Of a stretch of 64,000 bases of DNA, positions 35,822-43,956 are shown in pieces. Source of the stretch: Geminocystis herdmanii PCC 6308 (GTDB lineage: Bacteria; Cyanobacteriota; Cyanobacteriia; Cyanobacteriales; Cyanobacteriaceae). The translations under genes were made by a program, and so were the position numbers. The first letter of the stretch is position 1, and every line of letters begins with the position of its first letter. Location: positions 303,630 to 367,629 of the forward strand of contig NZ_CM001775.1 in assembly GCF_000332235.1 (NCBI RefSeq), given 5' to 3'. The notes below the pieces were generated by a model, which was not told where the DNA came from, did no database searches, and saw only the letters and a list, made by a program, of their open reading frames with translations.

Positions 35822-37042
35822 TTAAAGTTTTCTAATACCTTGAAAGGGCAAATCTTTAATAATAATCGCCTTTGCCATAGCTAAGGATGCACCAGTAGTG
35901 CCGATTCTTTCTTTACCATTGATTACACACTGCTCTAAAAATTCTCGATCGTCTAAAACTTCTATAATCTTATAAGCGGTTTTTTCACACATTACCTGAT
36001 TATCCTTATTTTCTTCCATCGTAATTGTACTACTGCCTAACAATCTCATTTGTGCTTCAGCAAATCGATAGGTAAATTGAGGACCTTTTCCCGGTATCTG
36101 TATTACTGGTTTTCCTAAGCCCACAGCCTGTTCTACAGCAGTTCCTGCCATACCCAAGACAAGATTACATTGTAATAAAATATCCGCAAAAGCGTCATGA
36201 TAAACCTTCACGGTGATATGTTTCCCGTCAATTTCCTTACTTAAAACTCCTGAGTCATATTCCCAACCTTCAATATTGCTTAAATCTTCTTCTGTAATAG
36301 TTGGTACTAATGCACCCAGAAATTGCCAATTTTCAGAGGAAATGTTGACTAATTTTTCACATACCGCTAATTGTAAACTAAAATTTCTCAAGGCTTCGGG
36401 TAATCGACTCCCCGGAAGTAAAGCAATCATGGTTTTTTCGGAACATAATTCAAGATTTTTCCCTGTAGGTTTCAAATCATCCATAATGGGATAACCGACA
36501 CATATTGTTTTAGTAAATCCTTGATTTTGTAAATCTTGAGCGGTGTATTTATCTTTAGCAAAAATTAGTTGACAACGGTTCGATCGAAGTAGTAATTTAG
36601 TTAAGAAAGGAAGTTTTAATTTACCCTCATAATAACTAGAATTAGCCACAAGAAAACTGATATATTTTTTACCTGTTAAATAAGCAAAAAAAAGTGGTAC
36701 AATATCTCCCACAGCGATAACTAAATCATAATTATTTTTAATTTTAGTAATGGTAATTATTTGTTGAATAGTTAGGCCAATTAAGCCAGAAAATAAGTCT
36801 TTAATTAAGTTAATAATATTGAGATAAAATATTCCTCCTGATGGCATCGATTTAAGATGTGCGACTATTTTTATACCTTTTTTTATATAAGATTTTCCTT
36901 CTCCCACAATAGGAAAAGCATCAACAGTTAAATTAGGTTTAACAGAGCTTAAAGCATCACCAATTAAACTACTATTTAAGTCTTCTCCATGACCATTACT
37001 AATTAATAAAATTCGAGTTATTTTTAACTTAAAATCATCCAT
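35822..37042 (-). CDS. Lipid-A-disaccharide-synthase-related glycosyltransferase
   Basis: 406 residues, GT-B fold like LpxB: N-terminal LLISNGHGEDLNSSLI, central DLVIAVGDIVPLFFAYLTGKKYISFLVA, and C-terminal nucleotide-sugar site LLPGSRLPEALRNF, VLGMAGTAVEQAVGLGKPVIQIPG. It belongs to the LpxB-related family of cyanobacteria that lack the GlcNAc-type lipid A path; its acceptor is unknown. Single gene with a MITE on one side and the cation exchanger divergently on the other. Confidence 0.85.
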   Translation of the reverse strand: MDDFKLKITRILLISNGHGEDLNSSLIGDALSSVKPNLTVDAFPIVGEGKSYIKKGIKIVAHLKSMPSGGIFYLNIINLIKDLFSGLIGLTIQQIITITKIKNNYDLVIAVGDIVPLFFAYLTGKKYISFLVANSSYYEGKLKLPFLTKLLLRSNRCQLIFAKDKYTAQDLQNQGFTKTICVGYPIMDDLKPTGKNLELCSEKTMIALLPGSRLPEALRNFSLQLAVCEKLVNISSENWQFLGALVPTITEEDLSNIEGWEYDSGVLSKEIDGKHITVKVYHDAFADILLQCNLVLGMAGTAVEQAVGLGKPVIQIPGKGPQFTYRFAEAQMRLLGSSTITMEENKDNQVMCEKTAYKIIEVLDDREFLEQCVINGKERIGTTGASLAMAKAIIIKDLPFQGIRKL

Positions 37043-37181
37043 ATTTATAAATTATTATAATTAACAATATTTGAAAATAAACTTGATAAATAATAATTGA
37101 AAAGTAAAGTTATATAAAATAAATTTGATCATCTTATAAAAAGAAAGTGTATGATTATTAATCATGCTAAGTGTCTAAAAT

Positions 37182-38276
37182 ATGTACAAAAATCTGATCT
37201 TTTCCATTTTATTGGTATTTATACCTATCTCGATCGTGGGGCATTTCCTTCATTGGAGTGAAGCCGTTATCTTTATTACCGCAGGTCTTGCTATTATACC
37301 CTTAGCTGGATTTATGGGAACAGCTACCGAAGAAATTGCCGTAGTATTAGGACCTAATTTGGGAGGCTTACTAAATGCAACTTTTGGTAATGCTACTGAA
37401 TTAATTTTAGCCTTTATCGCCTTAAAAAGTGGCTTAGTGCAAGTAGTTAAAGCGACTTTAAGCGGTTCAATTATTGGTAACTTACTGTTAGTTATGGGAT
37501 TTGCCATGTTTTTAGGAGGATTGCGCTACAAAGAGCAAAATTTTCAACCAACCGCCGCCCGTTTAAATGCTTCTTCCATGAATTTAGCCGTCATCGCCCT
37601 ACTTTTGCCCACTGCCGTAGAATATACCTCTACAGGATTAACGGAGATTACCATACAACGGTTATCCATCGGAGTTGCGATCGTACTCATTAGTGTATAT
37701 TTACTAACCTTACTTTTTTCCATGAAAACCCACTCCTACTTATATGATGTAGGTATGGCAGAAAACGAGAATGAAGATAAAGAAGAAGCACCCCATAAAC
37801 CAAATCTTGTGCTGTGGGTAGGAGTATTATTAATCGTCACCCTTGGGGTTGCCGTAGAATCAGAATTATTAGTAGAATCCTTAGAAAAAGCCACAGAAGT
37901 TTTAGGCTTACCCGCTTTATTCACTGGGGTAATTTTCTTACCGATTATTGGTAACGCCGCCGAACACGCTACGGCTGTAACCGTTGCCATGAAAGATAAA
38001 ATGGATTTATCGGTGTCTGTGGCGGTGGGTTCGAGTTTACAAATAGCGCTATTTGTAGCACCAGTTTTAGTCTTAGCAGGTTGGGTAATTGGGCAACCCA
38101 TGGACTTAAATTTCAACCCTTTTGAATTGGTAGCGGTAGCAGTATCGGTATTAATTGCCAACTCTATCAGTTCTGATGGTAACTCAAATTGGTTAGAAGG
38201 AGTTTTATTACTGGCGACTTATGTTGTCATTGCTTTAGCCTTTTATTTTCATCCCGCCATCGAGGGATTAAGTTAA
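37182..38276 (+). CDS. Calcium/proton antiporter (CAX/CaCA family)
   Basis: 364 residues, about 11 membrane helices, inner or thylakoid membrane. The two alpha-repeat signatures are present: GGLLNATFGNATELILA in the N-half and FLPIIGNAAEHATAVTVA in the C-half, with acidic residues for Ca2+ binding. A short acidic loop (ENENEDKEEAPHK) separates the halves, as in bacterial CAX. Exports or sequesters Ca2+ in exchange for H+. Confidence 0.92.
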   Translation: MYKNLIFSILLVFIPISIVGHFLHWSEAVIFITAGLAIIPLAGFMGTATEEIAVVLGPNLGGLLNATFGNATELILAFIALKSGLVQVVKATLSGSIIGNLLLVMGFAMFLGGLRYKEQNFQPTAARLNASSMNLAVIALLLPTAVEYTSTGLTEITIQRLSIGVAIVLISVYLLTLLFSMKTHSYLYDVGMAENENEDKEEAPHKPNLVLWVGVLLIVTLGVAVESELLVESLEKATEVLGLPALFTGVIFLPIIGNAAEHATAVTVAMKDKMDLSVSVAVGSSLQIALFVAPVLVLAGWVIGQPMDLNFNPFELVAVAVSVLIANSISSDGNSNWLEGVLLLATYVVIALAFYFHPAIEGLS

Positions 38277-38350
38277 TATTTGATCCATGATCAAAAATTA
38301 TTAACTCAATGCCCGTAGAGTTACGCTATTAGCAATGAAATTTATGAGTC

Positions 38351-38545
38351 TGTTGGCGAAACATTTTGTTACATAAAATTTGACAAAATCAACGAATTAT
38401 GTATCCGTTTGATGTGAAAAAAATGTACAAATATTGATAATTTTGGCATCTTTCCACTTGTCCACCTGTCCACTTGTCCACCTGTCTCATCTTCATAATT
38501 TGCTTTATTTCTAATTAATACAGGTTAAGATTTGTTTCGCCAACA
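38351..38545. mobile_element. 195-bp inverted-repeat element with TGTTGGCGAAACA ends
   Basis: 13-bp perfect terminal inverted repeats, TGTTGGCGAAACA (38351-38363) and TGTTTCGCCAACA (38533-38545), enclose a (GTCCACCTGTCCACTT)-type minisatellite at 38456-38497. The ends differ from those of copies A-D, but the minisatellite is shared. No coding capacity. Confidence 0.8.
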
Positions 38546-38849
38546 AGATCATTTATTTCATTGTGGAATAATGGTTTTCACCAATAAACCGCTTTGCGAT
38601 AAATTGACAAAGCTAACAGTTAAAGTCTGCTAAAGCCACTAAAAAACAATTTTACTGCGACTTTGAAAAAACCCTGCGTTAAATGGCGGAAATGGATGAT
38701 TTACTTTCAAATCTCTACAACATAATACTGCATAATTTCCGTTTTTTCTACTGATAGATAATATAGGGGGAAAAAATACTTGTACTATGATCCTATATAG
38801 TGTGGGTAATACCCATGATCAATTAAAAGTCTAAATAAAAATACTTTTT
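38546..38849 (+). promoter_or_regulatory. Upstream region of the ParA-like gene with palindrome 38803-38815
   Basis: No gene seen. The 13-bp interrupted palindrome TGGGTAATACCCA lies 35 bp before the ATG of the ParA-like gene, directly after an AT-rich stretch (TATATAG) that could be a -10 region. A role as operator for the downstream pair is a guess. Confidence 0.35.
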
Positions 38850-40220
38850 ATGACTGAATCCAATCTCAAAAAAACATGGTTAGCCTTATCTTCCGAAGCC
38901 ATTGAAGGTGATATACTAACCCAATTTATTATTCCTGCCTTATTACCATCATGGAATTTTGAAGGTAATGAGTTTTGTATCCAATGTCCTACGGGTAAAG
39001 GTGCACAGAAAGTTGATTTAGCCGTCAGAAAAAACACCACTACCGATATTTTTGCTCACAGTAAAACGAATCCATTTTTGATTATCGAATTAAAAAGAAG
39101 GATGCTAGATATTTCTACAGGTAGTAAAAGTTATCATAATGCAGTGTTACAACTAAAGCGTTATTTAGCTCCCAGTGCTACTAATTGTAAAACTGTTCGT
39201 TGGGCAATTTTAACTAATGGCAATTATATTCAACTTTTTCGCCGTCATGGGAAAGTTGTTTATCCTTATACAGAAAATATCCTGTTAACTCTTGATAATA
39301 TTGATGAGAAAATAGCACTGATCAAAAAATATATTGATCAACCCGAAAAAGCCTTATCAGTTGCCTTGTATAACAATAAAGGAGGAGTAGGCAAAACTAC
39401 AACAACTATTAATTTAGCAGGAGTTTTATCATTACCTGCCCCTTTTGGCTTTAATAAAAAAGTGTTAGTAGTAGATTTTGATCCCAATCAAAAAGATTTA
39501 TCTGATTTACTTGATTTTAAAACCCCTTCCCTCAAATTATCAGAATTTTTTTTAGACTACAAAAATCAAAATATTAAAGATGTGATTTCTACCTATAGAC
39601 TAAAAGCTAATAATAAAGTATTCGGCTTTGATATTATTCCCGCTGATGATCAGTTTTTGGAAATGGATCGAAATACTATTAATTCTTTAGGTATTGGCAC
39701 TTTAAGAAAATCTTTATCGAGTTTGAGAAATATTTATGATTATATTCTCATTGACTCTCCCCCCGGAAATGAATTTTTTAATAAAGATTCGATCGCAGCT
39801 TCTGATGTGGTGCTGATACCTTCTAAACATAATGGCATTGCCTCCTTCAAAAATGCCGCTTCAGCCATTACCAAAATTTTTCCGTCTATAGGAGAAAAGC
39901 GTCGCACCTATCAAGCAGAATTAGGAAATCCTTTTCCTTTACCTATTTTCTTTAATGGAGAACAAATTAGTAGTGCTGCCAAACAACAAGCACAAAAAGC
40001 TATTTCAGATATTATTAAACAGGCTAAAATAGAAGAACAAATGGACTTAACACCCTTTTTCTTTCCTAAATATACCAATGCTCAAAAAAATTTAGAAATA
40101 TTTGAATTGCCTAACTATGCTCATATTGCCTCTGCATCATTTTCTAAACGTCCTGCGGTTTTTACCAGTAAAAAAGCCCGTGAATATTATACTGATTTAG
40201 TAAGGGAATATTTTATCTAA
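38850..40220 (+). CDS. HSDR_N-type nuclease domain fused to a ParA/MinD-type ATPase
   Basis: 456 residues with two clear parts. Residues about 15-155 show the type I restriction HsdR_N/RecB-like nuclease signature: Glu19 region EGDILTQFIIP, KVDLAV (Asp56), IIELKRR (Glu80-x-Lys82), LQLKRY (Gln101-x3-Tyr105) and LTNGNYIQLF. Residues about 168-450 are a ParA ATPase: deviant Walker A NNKGGVGKTTTT (Lys177, Lys182), VVDFDPNQKDLS, Walker B IILIDSPPG-like YILIDSPPGNEF, and a late SKHNGIASF. ParA proteins normally segregate plasmids or position complexes; the nuclease domain is not a usual partner. The stop TAA overlaps the start of the ParB-like gene by one base (TAATG). I do not know a described system with this architecture. 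Confidence 0.85.
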   Translation: MTESNLKKTWLALSSEAIEGDILTQFIIPALLPSWNFEGNEFCIQCPTGKGAQKVDLAVRKNTTTDIFAHSKTNPFLIIELKRRMLDISTGSKSYHNAVLQLKRYLAPSATNCKTVRWAILTNGNYIQLFRRHGKVVYPYTENILLTLDNIDEKIALIKKYIDQPEKALSVALYNNKGGVGKTTTTINLAGVLSLPAPFGFNKKVLVVDFDPNQKDLSDLLDFKTPSLKLSEFFLDYKNQNIKDVISTYRLKANNKVFGFDIIPADDQFLEMDRNTINSLGIGTLRKSLSSLRNIYDYILIDSPPGNEFFNKDSIAASDVVLIPSKHNGIASFKNAASAITKIFPSIGEKRRTYQAELGNPFPLPIFFNGEQISSAAKQQAQKAISDIIKQAKIEEQMDLTPFFFPKYTNAQKNLEIFELPNYAHIASASFSKRPAVFTSKKAREYYTDLVREYFI

Positions 40221-40924
40221 TGAAACAAGAAATCGGAACATTATTACATCTTTATTTAGATGAAATTGAATTAAAAGAACCCATAGAAACCCATCCTTTT
40301 TTAATTAATAATGGGGCTAAAGCAATTAATGAAGCAAAGGGAAGAAATTGGATTCCTTTAGTTGTGAAACAAATTGATTCAGATCAATATGAAGTAATTG
40401 CCAATAGTTTTATTTTTGTTTGCGCCCAAGAAGCAGGGCTTAAAAAAGTTTGGTGTTTGATTGCCGATGACTCTCCAATAACGGAAGAATCAGCGAAAAT
40501 TTTGGCACAAGAAAAAATAGCAAAAATTGATTTAGCGACTGCTTCAAGAGAGGAAATAAAATTAGGACTTGACTATTTAATTAAACGTTCTATTAATCCT
40601 TTAGTTGGGGTAAATATAGCCACTGCTACAGAAAGAATCGATCGAGCTAATCGCAGTTTATGGAAAGAAAATTTAGCAAAAATTCCTGATTTAAAATGTG
40701 GAATTACTAAGGGGAAAAAACTAGATATTTTTAAAGAAGTATTTTATATTAAATCTTCAGTTTCTTCAGGAGAATCTGAAGCAAAATCTAATGAAATAGA
40801 AGAAATAAACGCTCAAGATTTTAATAAATTAACATTAAAAACTTTAAAAGCAATGGCAAAAGAAAAGGGTTATTCTGGTTATTCAAAAATGAAAAAACAA
40901 GAACTTATTAAGTTGTTATCATAG
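40220..40924 (+). CDS. ParB-like protein with C-terminal Rho_N/SAP-type domain
   Basis: 234 residues. Residues about 40-95 (NWIPLVVKQIDSDQYEVIAN, then AQEAGLKKVWCLIAD) follow the ParB/Srx N-terminal pattern, without the usual GxxRxxA box being convincing. A helical middle region with RANRSLWKENL follows, then a low-complexity linker and a terminal Rho_N/SAP-like module (residues about 203-234: LTLKTLKAMAKEKGYSGYSK) expected to bind nucleic acid. There is no ParB-type HTH. Coupled to the upstream ParA-nuclease gene, it is likely its partner or adaptor. Confidence 0.7.
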   Translation: MKQEIGTLLHLYLDEIELKEPIETHPFLINNGAKAINEAKGRNWIPLVVKQIDSDQYEVIANSFIFVCAQEAGLKKVWCLIADDSPITEESAKILAQEKIAKIDLATASREEIKLGLDYLIKRSINPLVGVNIATATERIDRANRSLWKENLAKIPDLKCGITKGKKLDIFKEVFYIKSSVSSGESEAKSNEIEEINAQDFNKLTLKTLKAMAKEKGYSGYSKMKKQELIKLLS

Positions 40925-41144
40925 TCAGATTAGCAGAGGATTAAAAATTTATATAGCGTTTTTTAAAATTATGGGGTACATTTTTTTTGCCTATTGCCTT
41001 TCGACGACAATTTTTGTACCTCATCAAAAGGAGAATTGTTATATATAAGTTCGATCGACTTTTCTGGAAAGATTTTGATTGTATTCTAAAACCAATATAA
41101 TAATCATAATATTAGAAATTTAAGTTAAAATAAGTACCAGTTTT

Positions 41145-42305
41145 TTGATGAATTTTATGACGACAGATAGAGAAAAAATTTATTGGTTATCGTGGTCAAA
41201 AATAAGAGGTTTGGGAGCAGTTTCTTTAAAAAAAATTTATGATCATTTTGGTAGTTTAGAACGAGCTTGGACAGTATCACCTCAAGAATTGCTTAAAATT
41301 GATGGTATCGGCAATAAATTATGTAATTCAATCCAAGAAGAAAAACAAAAAATTGATCCAGAGAAACTATTTTTAAAACATATCGAAAAAAATCCTAACT
41401 TTTGGAATCCGCACGAAACAGAATATCCTCAATTATTATTAGAAATTCCTAGTTCTCCATCGATTTTATACTATCAAGGTACAGTTAATTTATCAGAAAA
41501 TCAAGGCATCACTCCTTTAATCGGCATTGTCGGCACAAGAAAGCCCACAGAACACGGAAGACGATGGACGTATAACATCGCTAAGACATTAGCAGAAAAT
41601 GGTTTTACGGTGGTGTCTGGTTTAGCGGAAGGCATTGATACGGTAGCGCATCGGGGTTGCCTAGATGGTGGCGGTAGAACTATTGCTATATTGGGTAATG
41701 GACTCGATCGAGTTTATCCTACCAGTAATCGGCAATTAATGAGAGAAATTAGTGAAAAAGGACTAATTTTGACAGAATATGAGTATGGAAGCCAACCCGA
41801 AAGGGGTAACTTTCCAGCTCGAAACCGTATTGTTGCAGGGATGTGTCGAGCGATTTTAGTCATGGAAGCGCCCGAAAAATCAGGGGCGTTAATTACTGCT
41901 CGTTATGCCAATGAATTTAATCGAGATGTTTATACATTACCCAATACTCCCGATAATCCTCAAGCAAGGGGATGTTTAAGGTTAATTCATAATGGGGCAG
42001 AAGTCATTATTACAGAGGAGGAGCTACTATCTAGTTTAGGAGTGATTCCCAGTTTAGACCAAACTCAACAATTATCTTTATTTTCTGTAGCTTCTCCTTC
42101 TTTACCCGAAAAAACAAAGGAAGAACCCAGTTTATCTTCTACTTTTAAGATAGTTTATGATTCGATCGAAGTCAACCCCACAATTTTTGATATGATTGTC
42201 GAAAAAAGTAATCTAAACAGTGGAGAAGTTTCAGGAATTTTACTACAACTGGAATTAGAAGGCTTAATAACTCAACTCCCCGGCATGATGTACATTAAAG
42301 AGTGA
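41145..42305 (+). CDS. dprA: DNA-processing protein DprA
   Basis: Loads RecA on incoming single strands in natural transformation. 386 residues; Met5 (MTTDREKIYW) is an equally good start. N-terminal SAM/HhH-like part (IRGLGAVSLKKIY, KIDGIGNKLCNSI), Rossmann-like core with GIVGTRKPTEHGRRW, VVSGLAEGIDTVAHRG, AILGNGLDRVYP and NFPARNRIVAGM, and a C-terminal winged-helix part (residues about 330-386). Residues 309-313 are QLSLF, a good match to the sliding-clamp binding consensus, between core and winged helix. Confidence 0.95.
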   Translation: MMNFMTTDREKIYWLSWSKIRGLGAVSLKKIYDHFGSLERAWTVSPQELLKIDGIGNKLCNSIQEEKQKIDPEKLFLKHIEKNPNFWNPHETEYPQLLLEIPSSPSILYYQGTVNLSENQGITPLIGIVGTRKPTEHGRRWTYNIAKTLAENGFTVVSGLAEGIDTVAHRGCLDGGGRTIAILGNGLDRVYPTSNRQLMREISEKGLILTEYEYGSQPERGNFPARNRIVAGMCRAILVMEAPEKSGALITARYANEFNRDVYTLPNTPDNPQARGCLRLIHNGAEVIITEEELLSSLGVIPSLDQTQQLSLFSVASPSLPEKTKEEPSLSSTFKIVYDSIEVNPTIFDMIVEKSNLNSGEVSGILLQLELEGLITQLPGMMYIKE

Positions 42306-42378
42306 ACAATGAACAATTAATAATGTTGTCTAATTCCTCATTTCTCATTCCTCATTCTTAACATCTAATACTAAAATT

Positions 42379-43269
42379 ATGGTCAATATAATTTTATCCT
42401 CAGTTTTTCCCGTAGCTTTAGTAATTTTAATGGGATATATAGCGAATAAAACCTTAAAATTAGATCAATCTACCCTTTCACAAATAAGTGTTTATATTCT
42501 AGCTCCTGCCATCGTTATTGATAGTTTTTATCGCACTAATATGTCCATAGAAGAAGCTATTAGGCTATTATTAGGATATGTTTTAAGTACCTCAATAATT
42601 TATGGATTAGTATTAATAGTTAGTAATTTTTTTAAACTATCTACGGATGATGATAAAGGTTTATTTGCTATTAGCTTATGCCCAAATAACGGAAATATGG
42701 GATTATCAATTATTGCCTTTTCTTTAGGAGAAGAGGGATTAGAAAGAGCAGTAATGTATATGATTTTTTCAAGTATTGTTTTGTTTGGAATCTTACCAGT
42801 AATGTTAAAAGGTGATAATTTAATCGTCACTTTAAAATCTCTATGGAAATTACCTTTAATTTGGTCAATGTTTATTGGTATTTTTTTGTATTTTACTAAT
42901 ATAACGATGCCTTTTAATATCGGAAAAAGTGTGGAATGGTTGGGTATTTCTTCTATTCCCATCGCCTTAATTATCTTAGGAATACAATTAAGTAAAACAA
43001 AATTTGAATTTGGTATGACGGAATTTTATGCTACGATCGGACGACTTGCTATTGCTCCCTTAATCGCCTATGGTATAGGTATAATGGTAGGATTAGAAGG
43101 ATTAGATTTAAAAGTATTAACCTTGCAAACAGCCATGCCAACGGCAGTAAATGCGGTAATCATGGTAAAAGAATTTGGGGGAAATACCACGATGGTAGCA
43201 AGAACAATTATTATTTCTACATTGCTGAGTTTTGCTACTTTACCTTTTATAATTTGGTTACTAACGTGA
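42379..43269 (+). CDS. Auxin efflux carrier (AEC) family transporter
   Basis: 296 residues with ten predicted membrane helices in two 5-helix halves. Characteristic spots: LMGYIANKTLKLD, LCPNNGNMGLSIIAFSLG in the first half with the conserved Asn-Gly, and LQTAMPTAVNAVIMVKEFG in the second. Bacterial members move small organic anions such as malonate or malate; the substrate is not deducible. Follows dprA on the same strand after 73 bp. Confidence 0.88.
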   Translation: MVNIILSSVFPVALVILMGYIANKTLKLDQSTLSQISVYILAPAIVIDSFYRTNMSIEEAIRLLLGYVLSTSIIYGLVLIVSNFFKLSTDDDKGLFAISLCPNNGNMGLSIIAFSLGEEGLERAVMYMIFSSIVLFGILPVMLKGDNLIVTLKSLWKLPLIWSMFIGIFLYFTNITMPFNIGKSVEWLGISSIPIALIILGIQLSKTKFEFGMTEFYATIGRLAIAPLIAYGIGIMVGLEGLDLKVLTLQTAMPTAVNAVIMVKEFGGNTTMVARTIIISTLLSFATLPFIIWLLT

Positions 43270-43444
43270 ACTACCCAATACGAACCTAACGGTATAGTGT
43301 TGGCTTCATCTTTCATAGGCTCACGCCTCAAGACTTTGGTCTTACAGTGCCTCCAGATGCAGAAACGGCTGTTCTATCCGTTTGTATTATTCTGATGCCT
43401 TCCCCTCTAATATTTTTACTCATTTTTTATTTTTGAGTAAGGCA

Positions 43445-43702
43445 TAATTAGGGTTTGTCTCATAGTCTTTTGATGAAGGTAGGAGATAGGAGTTAGGAGA
43501 CAGGAGATAGGAGAAATACTGAAACATCAAGGTTTTGATGCTGTTAATAGATAGAATGAGTATAGTTGTATTTTAAAAAATAAGATTAAAAGTGTTGAAT
43601 TTTTGAATAAAAATCCTTAAAACTGCACACTTTTTGGTTAATGTATTATGCCTAAACTGTTGATTTTAATAGCTTTCTGATTTATTCAGCAAACCCTAAT
43701 TA
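43445..43702. mobile_element. 258-bp inverted-repeat element with TAATTAGGGTTTG ends
   Basis: TAATTAGGGTTTG (43445-43457) and CAAACCCTAATTA (43690-43702) are perfect 13-bp inverted termini. Inside are CATAGTCTTTTGATGAAGG and AGGAGAYAGGAG-type heptamers. Single ends of this family (GGGGTTGCTGAAAAAGTC, TTTTGATGA) recur near 3384-3425, 33382-33412, 47663-47695, 50370-50398 and 52829-52860. No coding capacity. The stretch 43270-43444 before it holds nothing recognisable. Confidence 0.8.
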
Positions 43703-43801
43703 ATGTTAAAACCTTATTTTGTCGTGATTTTAACATATAATTTGAGTTCAATCCTCGTCAAAGGCTTTTTATACTGGTGTACAGTGTCCAATTAATTATT
43801 A

Positions 43802-43879
43802 TCGATCGAGCAGATAGCAGAAGCATTAAACTTAGAGATAGAATTAGTCAAAAAAGTAGCTCAATCATCACAAAACTAA
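43802..43879 (+). pseudogene. C-terminal fragment of a lost gene (EQIAEALNL tail)
   Basis: A 25-codon open stretch, SIEQIAEALNLEIELVKKVA, ending QSSQN and TAA, with stop codons directly before it. It resembles the tail at 28372-28452 and the C-termini of cyanobacterial Rpn/PD-(D/E)XK-type transposase-like proteins. It has no start codon and is probably debris. Confidence 0.4.
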
Positions 43880-43956
43880 GGTATTGTTACTGAATTTTTT
43901 TGGAAATATCCAATTATTTTGATTTATTTCATCAGATTTTTCCCGTAAAATGAAAA

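Noticed and set aside
43741-43790. tRNA T-arm-like GAGTTCAATCCTC
   Set aside because: No matching acceptor, D or anticodon arms could be built around it on either strand.
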